From Hoeflea sp. (GTDB lineage: Bacteria > Pseudomonadota > Alphaproteobacteria > Rhizobiales > Rhizobiaceae): a DNA stretch of 64,000 bases. The stretch is from contig NZ_NVXQ01000001.1 in the NCBI RefSeq assembly GCF_002733955.1, forward strand, positions 124,001 to 188,000, written 5' to 3'. This document shows, piece by piece, positions 44,343 to 53,718 of the stretch. The notes under the pieces were generated by a model. That model was not told where the DNA came from and did no database searches. It saw only the letters and a list, made by a program, of their open reading frames with translations. Both the position numbers and the translations under genes were made by a program. Each line of letters starts with the position of its first letter. Within the stretch, counting starts at the first letter, position 1.

Positions 44343-45761
44343 ATGCATTCGCCAAGCGATGACGCATGCCTTGACCAAACCTGCGCGATCGAACACCTCG
44401 CGCCCTATGCCAACAATGCCAGAACCCATTCGAAGAAGCAGGTAAGACTGATTGCCGACAGTATTCGTCGCTTTGGCTTCTGCAATCCGGTTCTGATTGC
44501 CGACGACAACACGATCATCGCCGGTCATGGTCGGGTGGAAGCGGCGAAGCTGATCGGAATGAAGGAAGTGCCGGTTCGCCGGCTGTCGCATTTGTCGAAG
44601 GACGAGGTGCGCGCCTACATCCTGGCTGACAACAAGCTCGCGGAGAACGCGGGCTGGGATCGGGAACTGCTCGCAATCGAGATGCAGGGCCTGATCGATC
44701 TCGACTTCGACATTGAGGGTCTGGGCTTCTCGACAGTGGAGATTGATCTCACCATCGGCAACAAACAGCAAAGCTCCCCAGCTGCAGATGATGCTCTCGA
44801 TCGTGTGGAGCCGGTCTTGCAGGGGCCTGGGGTGACACGAGCAGGGGATCTTTGGTTGCTTGGTCCGCACCGGCTTCTGTGTGGAGATGCGCGGTCGAAG
44901 TTGGATGTGTCGCGCCTGTGTGACGGGAAGCCGGCGACACTCCTGTTCACTGATCCACCCTACAACGTACCGATCGATGGCCATGTGACAGGCTTGGGTC
45001 GGGTGAGGCATCGCGAGTTCACGCTGGCCTCTGGAGAAATGGACCAAGCCGCGTTCTCAAAATTCCTGACCGATAGTCTCGGGGCTGCGGCGTCTCAGCT
45101 TGTCGATGGGGCGATTGCCTATGTCTGCATGGACTGGCGCCACATGCGCGAAGTGCTGACCGCCGGCCATTCCGTGTTCTCTGATCTCAAGAACCTATGC
45201 GTCTGGAACAAGACCAATGGCGGCATGGGCTCGTTCTATCGCTCCAAGCATGAGCTGGTCTTTGTCTTCAAGAAGGGCATGGCCCCGCACATCAACACTT
45301 TTGGCCTCGGTGATACCGGGCGGTACCGAACCAATGTCTGGGATTATCCGGGGATCAGCTCGCTCGGGGCAAGCCGTGATGAAGAGCTTGCCATGCATCC
45401 AACGGTCAAGCCGGTGGCGTTGATTGCGGACGCCATCAAGGATTGCTCCAGGCGCGGGGATATCATTCTCGATGTCTTCGGTGGATCCGGCTCGACCCTG
45501 ATTGCCGCAGACCAGTGTGGTCGTGTCGCCCGGCTTATCGAGATCGATCCGCTCTACTGCGACACTATCATCCGCCGGTTCGAAAGACTCACTGGGGAGC
45601 CGGCGCGCTTGGCAGAATCCGGCAGAACCTTCGCAGACGTGATGGCGGATCGTCATCAGTCGGGAGACGCTGGCAATCAGGATGTGAGTGTTGCCGGCAC
45701 TCGCCACTCCACCTATCAGGACAGCTCTGCCATCTCCAGTCTGGCCAAAGGAGACCGGTGA
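44343..45761 (+). CDS. ParB-N fused to a beta-class N4/N6 DNA methyltransferase
   Basis: 472 residues. Start taken at ATG 44343, 7 bases after GGAG; ATG 44337 and GTG 44319 are alternatives. Residues about 1-120 are a ParB-N/sulfiredoxin-like domain (YANNARTHSKKQVRLIADSIRRFGF, IIAGHGRVEAAK). The methyltransferase follows: catalytic FTDPPYNVP near residue 203, FVFKKG, HPTVKPVALI and the AdoMet loop DVFGGSGSTL near 377, so motif IV precedes motif I (beta class). Such fusions occur in phages and islands and modify adenine or cytosine amino groups. The stop overlaps the start of the DUF5681 gene by one base. Confidence 0.88.
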   Translation: MHSPSDDACLDQTCAIEHLAPYANNARTHSKKQVRLIADSIRRFGFCNPVLIADDNTIIAGHGRVEAAKLIGMKEVPVRRLSHLSKDEVRAYILADNKLAENAGWDRELLAIEMQGLIDLDFDIEGLGFSTVEIDLTIGNKQQSSPAADDALDRVEPVLQGPGVTRAGDLWLLGPHRLLCGDARSKLDVSRLCDGKPATLLFTDPPYNVPIDGHVTGLGRVRHREFTLASGEMDQAAFSKFLTDSLGAAASQLVDGAIAYVCMDWRHMREVLTAGHSVFSDLKNLCVWNKTNGGMGSFYRSKHELVFVFKKGMAPHINTFGLGDTGRYRTNVWDYPGISSLGASRDEELAMHPTVKPVALIADAIKDCSRRGDIILDVFGGSGSTLIAADQCGRVARLIEIDPLYCDTIIRRFERLTGEPARLAESGRTFADVMADRHQSGDAGNQDVSVAGTRHSTYQDSSAISSLAKGDR

Positions 45762-46639
45762 TGGCGGTCAAAAGAAACAAGTCGCGCAAGGCAACACCGA
45801 AACTTACTCAGCCAGGCCTTACGCCGCTGCAAAAGTCTCTGCTCGATGAGGCAGGGCGCAAGGTCACGATCACCAGCGAGGGCCGCCAGCAGGAGCTATC
45901 GATCGAACAGGTGGTCACCCGAAAGCTTCTGCAAGTGGCGGCCAATGGATCTGTCCACGCGTTGAGCAATGCGGTCAACGAAATCATCTTGGCGCAACGG
46001 ATCAAGCAGCAGACAATGGAAGCGGATGTTGAGTTCGGGCATCGCTTGAAGGCTCATCAAGAGCGGTTGCTCGACAAGGCGAGGAAGGAAGGTCTGGATT
46101 TGAACACCGTCCTGCCGCATCCCGATGACATTGAGGTCATTCTAGGGGTTGGCTACAAGGTTCATGGGCCATGGGACGAGGCGGAGTTGAAGATCGTCCT
46201 TGCCAACTGCGCCAGGCGGGATCTCTACATCCTGCAGGCAGCCCTCGAGGAGCGGGTTCTTGGCCCTGAGGTCGATTTGGAGACACAGACTGATGGTTCT
46301 GCAGGTGGAGGGTCAGCCCTTCTGTTGGCTCAGTTCTTTAACCAGGGGCTGCCCGAACGGTTTGCCAAGTCGAACCTGCAGCTCACACTGGATCTGTTTA
46401 AGCTGAGACGACTGACCAAGCGCGAACTGCTGAAGTCCGCCCGGACTGCATGGGCGTCGTTCGGAAGTCCAAAACCCCGTGGCTGGGTAACCCCGACGTT
46501 CAATGAAACACGCGCCTATTTGGAAGTGGCAACCGACGGCTGCGCTGAGCTGTTACAGGACGCATTTGAGGGTAAGGTGAGGTCCGACCGCGATGTCGCA
46601 AATCGTATGCAAATCCTGTTGCGACGGTTGAGAGAATGA
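45761..46639 (+). CDS. DUF5681-domain protein
   Basis: 292 residues from ATG 45761, overlapping the methyltransferase stop (TGATG) with AAAGGAGA upstream. Basic N-terminus and the block IEQVVTRKLLQVAANGSVHALSNAVNEIILA typical of DUF5681 proteins, which sit beside ParB-methyltransferase genes in phage-like islands. Possibly a DNA-packaging or partition-related accessory; unproven. Confidence 0.75.
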   Translation: MAVKRNKSRKATPKLTQPGLTPLQKSLLDEAGRKVTITSEGRQQELSIEQVVTRKLLQVAANGSVHALSNAVNEIILAQRIKQQTMEADVEFGHRLKAHQERLLDKARKEGLDLNTVLPHPDDIEVILGVGYKVHGPWDEAELKIVLANCARRDLYILQAALEERVLGPEVDLETQTDGSAGGGSALLLAQFFNQGLPERFAKSNLQLTLDLFKLRRLTKRELLKSARTAWASFGSPKPRGWVTPTFNETRAYLEVATDGCAELLQDAFEGKVRSDRDVANRMQILLRRLRE

Positions 46640-46737
46640 ACCGCTACTGGTGACCAATTGCCCAAGGCATGTAGCGCTACAGGGAAGCCAAGCAGGGAAT
46701 GCTGGACCACAGATCTTTTCGGTGTTTTCGATAACGG

Positions 46738-47917
46738 TCACGTGACCCAATCGGCCGACGACAGCGCTGTACCCACGGTCACTACGATGTGGTCATCTAG
46801 CATCGGTGGCTCCGAGACATACGAGACATTCTCGCTTTGGGCCGCGCGTGCAGCTGCACCTTCGTCGCTGTCGAACTGGGTGCCGTCAGCAACTTCGATG
46901 TCAGTGAATGTGGTGCCCGTTGCCGGTATTGCGTGAGAGCCAGCTGCAACAGCCTTTACCAGATCGTTGACAGCGTTGCTGATACCGATGTGCTGGGAGA
47001 CGGCTATTCGCAGCAGGGATGCAAGTGCGATGATTGCCGCGCCGTCGTCTCCGGCGACACCGCGTTCCGCCGCCACCTGCTGGTAGAAAGCAATACCCTC
47101 GGGGCGGGTGAGAAACGCAAGCCCATCGACGGTTCGAGCCTCTCCCGGAATGATTTCGATGTAGAGAGATCCGATCTTCTCGGCGAGCGTGGAGCCCGTT
47201 GCCAACGAGTCAAACGTCGTTTTGGCAGCGGGGTTTCCCTGGACGAGGTTGTTGACGAGGTTGATGAAGATATTTTCGTCATTAAACACTGGACCGGGCC
47301 CGGCGCCGAAGTTTGTCGACAACGCAGCGCCGATCAAGGCTTTGAGTCCAGCTTGGTTTGGGATGCCGCCCAACAGGATGCCATAAGCGGCCGAAAGCGC
47401 ACCAGCCGTCGAGGTGCTTGCCGCGAAGACATCGCTCAGAGTGGCAACCTGAAAGTCGTCTGGAAGCAGCTTTCCATCAGCGGTCAAGGAATATGTACCG
47501 TCCGCGAAAATCAGTTTCTCAACAGAATGAAGTGTATGTCGGCCCGAGGCTGATGAAACAAGCCATTCCATCATCGGGCTAGAAGCTGAGTAGGCTATTT
47601 CATACTCGCTGCGACCACCCGCGAAACTGACTGTGTCAACACCGGCCCCACCGTCGATGAACTTGTCCTCACTTTGCAAGACCGCAAACGCATCTGCTAA
47701 GTATGCGGAATCAAAAGCCACCCGCCCACCGTCAAACATATCCCAACCACCAGGAACACTGTTCTGGTGGTCGGGGAAGTAGGTGCTGTTTTGACGAGCC
47801 AGCGAATATCCATCGATTTCAATGGCGGTAACCAGAGCGTTTCTGTCGGCACCGAATCCACGATACTCGTCATTAGAGCGGTTTTCGAGCGTTCTGAATC
47901 GATAGGGATTCCCAAAT
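46738..47917 (-). pseudogene. RsaA-anchor surface protein, N-terminus removed by IS630
   Basis: The frame reads back from 46738 through LSTNFGAGPGPVFNDENIF, FYQQVAAERGVAGDDG and IEVADGTQFDSDEG, matching the anchor domain of the 33656 and 48702 proteins. Before it are RTX-like FIDGGAGVDTVSFAGGRSEY and KLIFADGTYSL. The Met at 47739 is only an internal residue: the frame stays open upstream (NDEYRGFGADRNALV) to 47917, where IS630 sequence begins at 47905. The gene has thus lost its promoter and N-terminal part; about 390 C-terminal residues remain. Confidence 0.75.
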
Positions 47918-48600
47918 CAGTTGTTTTCTGATTCATGCTTTCTGCCGGGTGCAGGAGGTCGGCATGGATAGGACAGCCTCTTTCGATGGACTTGCGTGCG
48001 CGTTTGATCGCCGCGATTGATGACGGGATGAGCTGCCGGGCGGCTGCGGCCCGTTTTGGCGTTGCGCCCTCGACAGCCATCCGATGGCATGCGCAGCGGC
48101 GCGAGGTCGGGCACTTCAAACCGAAGGCGCAGGGCGGCGACATGCGCTCGCATCATGTCGAGAAGCGCGCGATCGACATTCTTGCGCTCTGGGAAGCCAA
48201 CCGGGACATCACGCTTGAGGAACTGCGCACCGAACTCTCGAAGATCGGCCTTTCAGTCTCGATTGCGGGCCTGCACCGCTTCTTCAAACGCCACGGCATG
48301 ACGCGGAAAAAAAGACTGGCCATGCCCTCGACAGGACCGCCCGGATATCCTGAGGCAGCGCCGCCATTGGTTTGGTGGCCAACTCGATCTCGATCCGGCG
48401 CGGCTTGTCTTCATTGATGAGACATGGACAGCCACCAACATGACCCGCAGTCATGGCCGCTGCCGCAAAGGTGAGCGCCTGCGGATGGGACATCCACATG
48501 GCCATCGCAAGACGACAACGCTGGTCGCAGGCCTTCGCCTGTCAGGGATGGTGGCGCCCATGGTGCTCGACGGGCCGATCAATGGCAAAGCTCCCGGCAA
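47905..48600 (+). mobile_element. IS630-family element remnant
   Basis: The left end begins GGGATTCCCAAATCAG after a TA (the IS630 target dinucleotide). It contains a frameshifted transposase; the right end is missing, as the protein match stops near 48590. The same end sequence occurs at 52299. Confidence 0.75.
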
Positions 48601-48688
48601 GTCTTCGCTGTTGAATGATGATCAGCGTTCGGCCTTGGCGCAATCCCTCCACCCTCGGGTTGGCTCAACCTTACCAATCCGTCCGTAA
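47986..48688 (+). pseudogene. IS630-family transposase, frameshifted and truncated
   Basis: DLRARLIAAIDDGMSCRAAAARFGVAPSTAIRWHAQRR is the HTH of IS630 transposases and RFFKRHGMTRKKR the linker. Then the frame is lost near 48330-48350; the next frame resumes with MTRSHGRCRKGERL and TTTLVAGLRLSGMVAPMVLDGPING, part of the DDE domain. After PING the sequence no longer fits the family. Inactive. Confidence 0.8.
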
Positions 48689-48701
48689 ATTCATTGACCG
48701 A

Positions 48702-51053
48702 TCAAAACACCCCGACCCCAGCATGATCATCAGCAACGCCAATGATTGAGACCGATGAAGCGAATGCCAACTCGGAGACTTCAGTTTCGCTTGCATAGGG
48801 CTCAGGCGTATCCGTTGAGGACAAGGCAGCGAATGACCGAAGCGCAATATCACCTGTATCACCCGATGTGCCGTCAGCGACCTCGATGTCAATCAATGTA
48901 TCCCCAGTTGTTGGAAGAGCTGATGTTGAGTTTATGATTGCATTGAAGAGATCATTGACGGCATCGCCAATGCCGGGGGTGTTGGCCGTCACAAACACTT
49001 TGAGCATTGATGCCGCAGCAATGATTGCTGGACCATTGTCACTCGTTATCCCGCGCTCCGCTGCTGCGGCGGAGTAGAATGACACAGCGTCAGCTCGGTT
49101 GAAGAAATCCAGGCCCTCTGGCTTCCGCGATCCAATTGGCACGAAGGCATTGTAGAGAGAGGTAATCTGGTCTGACAGACTGCCTGTTCCCGCGAGGGAT
49201 GAAAAAGCGCTCGCGGCGTCAGCATTGCCCTGGACGAGGTTGTTGAACAGATTGATGAAGATGTTTTCCTGATTGAACACCACGCCCGGACCAGCACCAA
49301 AATTTGTTGCGAGCGCCTGGCTCATTAGAAACTCAATCCCGGATTGATTGGGAACGCCTTTCAACAGAACCTGATATGCAGCCGTCAAACCTTTCTCTAT
49401 GTCAGGGTTTGCAGAAACCAGTGAGACCAGAGCCGCATCGGGCGGGAGGTTGATGATGTCGAGCAAAGTGTCAACCAGGTTTGCATCACTTGTCGATGTG
49501 GAGAATTTGCCGCCGGTGGCTGTTGCTATGTCCGACAGGCCAGTGGTGTCGATCGATGTCGACCCGGTCTTGATCGTATAGACTTCCAGTGAAGAGGTTC
49601 CTGCTGCCGGAATTATCGGCTCATTTCCAGGGGTGTAAGGCAAAGCACCGGTGTCTGCGTTTCCATCATCCTCATCTCTTCCGGAATATGCTGGCATCTT
49701 GAATTCGAAGCGGTTTAGCGTTCCGTTCGCGCCTTCCAGACCCGCTGTGCGTGCTGCAGAAAGCCCGATATTATTTGCATATCCAAGCACCTGACCGATC
49801 AAGTCGCTGTCTTTTGCAGCAGCATCGGTGAACAGTGCGATTCTCATGGTACCCGCACCCGGGCGCCATTCTCCCATCCGGCCATCCAAAGCGGCAAGCA
49901 GTCCACTGTAGGCCGTTTCGGGAAGGTCACCCCCTCCGCTTACGGAGATGCCGTTAATTGCTGAGAGTGCCGCGGCCTTACGATCAGCGAAGGAATCCTG
50001 ATCCGTGAATTTCAGGATCGCCGAGGTGGGTTCGCCGTTGGTTTCGTCCTTGAAGCCGACGACACCGATCCGCGCATCCGTCTTTCCGTCCTTAAACAAG
50101 GCGTCGATGAGGCTTGCTGCCGACGATTTGACGCTGCCTATGGACGATCCCATGCTCCCAGTCGTGTCGATGACGAGCGCGAAATCGGTTTGGAAATCCA
50201 GCCCCTTCTTGATCAGATCGCTGGTTGCCCCATCCTTGAACTGGATCTTCTCAATATTCTCCAGCTTATCGGTACCATCTGTCTTGTCACCACGGGCATG
50301 GCGTACAGTCCAGGATCCATCGGCTTGCAACCGGATGTCATAATCAGTCGGATTGCCAAAGTAGACGGCCGTATCAGTGCCTGCTCCGCCCTTCAGTATG
50401 TCGTTGCCACCCGCACCGTGAAGAAAATCGTTGCCGCCTCCTGTTTCGAACGTGTTTGCGTTAGAGCCACCAATAAACAGGTCATTTGAATTGGCGTCGC
50501 TAATTAGTCCTGTCGCGCTCAAATTCGAATTGGTTTTGACCGACGTGTCTATCGCTGTTTTATTTGTGTATTCCAACCCAAGTTTAACGATAGTTCCATC
50601 TTTATCGTATGATACGTATGAGTTTTGCTCATCTATACCGAGTTCTTTGTATATTATATTTACAAATACAACGTTTTCGCCCTTCAATTGATCATTCGTT
50701 CTCCAATTATCTTTAAGTCCCGCAAGGCCGTGGCCTAATTCATGTACAAGACCACTCAGCAGAGTATCTTTGACTGCTTTGCCTGTGTTATTAATATAAG
50801 TAGCATTCGTTACGTAATTAAGGTCTATTTCTACCCTTCCGGTGCCTGCTGCGCCATTTGTATAGGCCTGGAACGCCCCGGCCACGAACTTGATATCAAT
50901 CGTATTCGCCGGCGTCGCAATCCAGGTATCAAACATTGTCTTGGCTGTGGCAGATCCTTCATATGCGGTCTTCATAGCCGCCAAGATCAGCGCTTTGTCG
51001 GTGTCAGAAAATCCGGTGATGGTCGTCTTGGCTTCCACATTTGCAAACGTCAT
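48702..51053 (-). CDS. Putative surface metalloprotease with RTX, VWA and RsaA-type anchor
   Basis: 783 residues, with GGGAG 7 bases before ATG 51053. Order: N-terminal domain with zinc motif LVHELGHGLAG (HExxH near residue 103), RTX nonapeptides (GGGNDFLHGAGGNDILKGG near 205-222) plus a typical RTX-end block (WTVRHARGDKTDGTDKLENI), a VWA domain with MIDAS-like VIDTTGSMGSS near 295, and from about 550 the RsaA-like anchor (VFNQENIFINLFNNLVQGN, YSAAAAERGI). No N-terminal signal peptide, so type I secretion through RTX features is expected. Likely a calcium-dependent, surface-anchored protease or adhesin. I do not know this domain combination from a named protein. Confidence 0.75.
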   Translation of the reverse strand: MTFANVEAKTTITGFSDTDKALILAAMKTAYEGSATAKTMFDTWIATPANTIDIKFVAGAFQAYTNGAAGTGRVEIDLNYVTNATYINNTGKAVKDTLLSGLVHELGHGLAGLKDNWRTNDQLKGENVVFVNIIYKELGIDEQNSYVSYDKDGTIVKLGLEYTNKTAIDTSVKTNSNLSATGLISDANSNDLFIGGSNANTFETGGGNDFLHGAGGNDILKGGAGTDTAVYFGNPTDYDIRLQADGSWTVRHARGDKTDGTDKLENIEKIQFKDGATSDLIKKGLDFQTDFALVIDTTGSMGSSIGSVKSSAASLIDALFKDGKTDARIGVVGFKDETNGEPTSAILKFTDQDSFADRKAAALSAINGISVSGGGDLPETAYSGLLAALDGRMGEWRPGAGTMRIALFTDAAAKDSDLIGQVLGYANNIGLSAARTAGLEGANGTLNRFEFKMPAYSGRDEDDGNADTGALPYTPGNEPIIPAAGTSSLEVYTIKTGSTSIDTTGLSDIATATGGKFSTSTSDANLVDTLLDIINLPPDAALVSLVSANPDIEKGLTAAYQVLLKGVPNQSGIEFLMSQALATNFGAGPGVVFNQENIFINLFNNLVQGNADAASAFSSLAGTGSLSDQITSLYNAFVPIGSRKPEGLDFFNRADAVSFYSAAAAERGITSDNGPAIIAAASMLKVFVTANTPGIGDAVNDLFNAIINSTSALPTTGDTLIDIEVADGTSGDTGDIALRSFAALSSTDTPEPYASETEVSELAFASSVSIIGVADDHAGVGVF

Positions 51054-51368
51054 TGTCTCGCTCCCTAAATCATGCTCGCCTACTTACCAAGCTTCGCATT
51101 TTCGGGCTGCGCACATTGACTAATGTCAACAAATGTATCGTTTTTTATGTTATCTTAACCAACATGATGCCCGGAATCGGTTTCAGTTCCCTTCCAAACA
51201 GATAAGGCTTTGGAGCCTGAACTTCGTCATAATTTCATTAATAATACACCGTAATTCGCAGCCGGGCAATCGACTTAGTATTTCCTGTATTATTATTGAA
51301 TATGGATAGCCAAATTATGGGTTTTTGTTATTTTATTTTCAGTATATATTGAATATATCGGAGGATAC
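51054..51368. other. AT-rich divergent promoter region
   Basis: About 315 bases between the surface-protein gene (minus) and the secreted-protein gene (plus), very AT-rich compared with the rest. GGAGG at 51360-51364 precedes ATG 51369. Both promoters should be here. The composition suggests foreign origin. Confidence 0.5.
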
Positions 51369-52283
51369 ATGATGTTTATTTGCCGTTTTTGCGCTATTTT
51401 TTGTAATGCTCGTCAATTAAGGGAAATTTGCTATTTTGGTTTATTAGATTGTATTTACATTTCAATATTCACTATCGGAATTTCAAATACAGCAAGCGCA
51501 GGGGATCTTATGAAAGACAAGCAGAATTTTGATAATCCCGCCGTCACCATCATTGGCTATGAAGATGGTCTGAAGGATTCCGAGTTTGATGCATATGTTG
51601 ACTCAATCACAGATCACATTCGTGGAAAGATGCGCTCTGATAAAGAGCATGGTGCCGCAAAGCCGAACCACATGTTTGCCCAAACCCGGTTCTTTTATGT
51701 TCCACTTTTCAACCGAAAAGTCAGCGGGGAGAGCTTATCCAGTTCGCTCCGTGAAATGGGACAGGACGAAGAATTCTGTATCGAAAGCCCTTGGATTCAG
51801 GTGATCAGGAATAAAAACAGCGGCGTGTTGCGTGCAGATTTCCTATGGAATGAACGTCAGTTTTTAATCGATCAGGTGCTTTTGGATTCTCCCAATACCG
51901 CCAACTTGGGTACCGGGAAACCCATGAAAGAACAAGAGATCGATGGTTTCATTGATGACTATGAAGAAACAGTATTGAATGTTCCGTTCGGCGAAGAGAA
52001 GGAAGCAGCTCTTCGCGATGTGTCGAAGCGCGTCCCAGCAGAATTTGTGTGGCTAATGGTTCGGGCTTGGCAAACTACGCGGGGCCCGTTTCAAAGTGAA
52101 ATTCGCTCTGCGATACATGAATTAATAGTAAAGGCTGCTTCCGGGTATACGAACCTCACAAAAGATGCGATAGGCTTGTGTCTAACTAAGAGTAATAATC
52201 ATTATTTGTTTCCAAATATTATTTCATTTTCGGCGCATGATAAAGTTAAAATAGACGATTATGACATTAATGAACTGCGCTAG
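51369..52283 (+). CDS. Secreted hypothetical protein, AT-rich gene
   Basis: 304 residues with a GGAGG ribosome-binding site. The N-terminal 45 residues hold a hydrophobic stretch (LLDCIYISIFTIGI) and a cleavage-like NTASAGD, i.e. a probable signal peptide. The body is mixed alpha/beta, with an odd run KSNNHYLFPNIISF near the end. No domain recognised. Low GC and its own promoter suggest recent transfer together with the divergent surface protein. Followed directly by an IS630 end. Confidence 0.6.
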   Translation: MMFICRFCAIFCNARQLREICYFGLLDCIYISIFTIGISNTASAGDLMKDKQNFDNPAVTIIGYEDGLKDSEFDAYVDSITDHIRGKMRSDKEHGAAKPNHMFAQTRFFYVPLFNRKVSGESLSSSLREMGQDEEFCIESPWIQVIRNKNSGVLRADFLWNERQFLIDQVLLDSPNTANLGTGKPMKEQEIDGFIDDYEETVLNVPFGEEKEAALRDVSKRVPAEFVWLMVRAWQTTRGPFQSEIRSAIHELIVKAASGYTNLTKDAIGLCLTKSNNHYLFPNIISFSAHDKVKIDDYDINELR

Positions 52284-52591
52284 GCCCTGTTGACAAAAGG
52301 GATTCCCAAATCAGCGTGGTTCTGATTCAAGAATGCTTTTCAGGAGGCACTGTCAACGGCGGAGTAGAATCCGGCCAGGCGGCGGCGCAAAAGTCGGCCA
52401 CTCTTTGTGCACGCATGAGACCGCCGCTCGGGCGTAGCCCGAGCGGCGGTCTCATGCGTGCGTTGTGATTTTCGGAGCGGGCTTTAGCCGGCCTTTCGGG
52501 CGCGGCTTTGGGCGAGGCGATAGCTGGACACCCGCAAAAACCTCGCCATGACGATGAGATTGTGATTCATTTGCGGCACGGAGGTGCTGCA
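52284..52591. other. IS630 end and hairpin region
   Basis: Contains the IS630-like end GGGATTCCCAAATCAG at 52299-52314 (compare 47905) without a transposase and the 25-bp hairpin at 52409-52461. No gene supported. Confidence 0.5.
52409..52461. repeat. Perfect 25-bp inverted repeat with 3-base loop
   Basis: Arms 52409-52433 and 52437-52461 are exactly complementary around GTA; the inner part is GC-rich (GCCGCTCGGGC / GCCCGAGCGGC). Much longer than a usual terminator; could be an IS-related hairpin, a recombination site or a strong bidirectional terminator. Confidence 0.95.
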
Positions 52592-52750
52592 ATGAATCCC
52601 GAAAGCCTGTTTTCCCTATCCGATCACCTTGAGCGCCTGAGCAAGGACGGCGATCCGCTTGAAGTTCTCGATGCGACTGTGGATTTCGAATATTTCCGTG
52701 GCTGGCTGGTCGAAGGGCTCGGCTACAGCGACGGGTCCAAGGGCGGAAGG
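52592..52750 (+). pseudogene. IS5-family transposase, N-terminal fragment
   Basis: From ATG 52592 (GGAGGTG upstream): MNPESLFSLSDHLERLSKDG, then LEVLDATVDFEYFRGWLVEGL and YSDGSKGGR, the conserved start of IS5-type transposases. It stops at 52750, where another IS end begins. About 53 residues left. Confidence 0.8.
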
Positions 52751-52854
52751 TGACCCTCCCCCCAAGAACTGGACCCTTTGAAGCGAGAATTTTCTCATAA
52801 TGTCCCTGGTTGGGTACAGGAGAGAAGACCATGCTGTCAATCGGCACGCAATCT
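52751..52854. mobile_element. IS407-like (IS3-family) end remnant
   Basis: TGACCCTCCCCCCAAGAACT resembles the left end of the 53662 element (TGAGCCTCCCCC). It is cut on the right by an IS21 end, leaving a stretch with an AGGAGAGAAGACCATG start-like site but only eight codons. Confidence 0.6.
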
Positions 52855-53661
52855 TGACCCCCTATCGGCGTCCAAAAATGCCCCCCTTGGTGCGCGCGGG
52901 TAGCTGGCCCGATGCGGTGTAGCCCGCATACAGCGCAGCCGTATCGGGCCAGCGGGTGCTTTGTTATTCTCGGGTCTTGAAGCGCCAGCTCTCGTTGCCG
53001 GTTTCGACAATGTCGCAGTGATGGGTCAGGCGGTCGAGCAGCGCTGTGGTCATCTTTGCGTCTCCGAAGACCGAAGGCCATTCGCCGAAGTCGAGATTGG
53101 TCGTCACCATGATCGAGGTTCGTTCGTAGAGGCGGCTGATGAGATGGAACAGCAGCTGGCCGCCGGTCTGCGCGAAGGGGAGATAGCCGAGCTCGTCGAG
53201 GATCAGGAAGTCGAGGCGGCACAGCAGGTCTGCCGTACGCCCCTGGCGATCAGCACGGGCTTCGGAGTCGAGTTTGTTCACGAGGTCGACAACGTTGAAG
53301 AAGCGGCCGCGCTTACCACGGCGGATACAGGCCCTGGCGATGCTTACGGCAAGATGGGATTTGCCGGTTCCGGTGCCGCCGATCAGCACGACGTTGCGCT
53401 GCTGTTCGAGGAACTCTCCGGAGGCCAGATCGCGCACCAGCGTCTCGTTGACCGGCGTGTCCTCGAAGCTGAACTCGTCGACCTCTTTCGCCAGAGGCAG
53501 CTTGGCGATCGTCATCTGGTATTTGATCGAGCGCGCCTGTTTCTCACTGATCTCGGCATTCAGCAGATCGCCGATGATCTGTTGCGGTTCATGCTGACGC
53601 TTCACCGCCGTGTCGATGATCTCATCGTAGGCGGCCTTCATGCCGTAGAGCTTCAGCTGGC
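52855..53661 (-). mobile_element. IS21-family remnant (end plus istB)
   Basis: The end TGACCCCCTATCGGCGTC at 52855 and an imperfect 14-bp hairpin (52905-52918 with 52940-52953) lie downstream of istB. The istA half is missing because the IS407-like element at 53662 abuts the istB start. Confidence 0.8.
52964..53661 (-). pseudogene. istB: IS21-family helper ATPase IstB, 5' end lost
   Basis: Walker [20 protein letters not shown], Walker [14 protein letters not shown] and the sensor [16 protein letters not shown] are those of IstB/DnaC-like helper ATPases. The Met at 53641 is preceded in frame by LKLYG up to 53661, so the natural start was removed by the IS407-like element. Without istA it cannot transpose. 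Confidence 0.9.
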
Positions 53662-53718
53662 TGAGCCTCCCCCTTTGAAGCGGTCCACCCCTATGTTTAG
53701 GAAAACGGAGGACCAGAG

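Noticed and set aside
52452-53222. Long minus-strand frame over the IS5 and IS21 remnants
   Set aside because: Arg/Pro-rich shadow of the istB gene and IS ends; no domain and no start signal.
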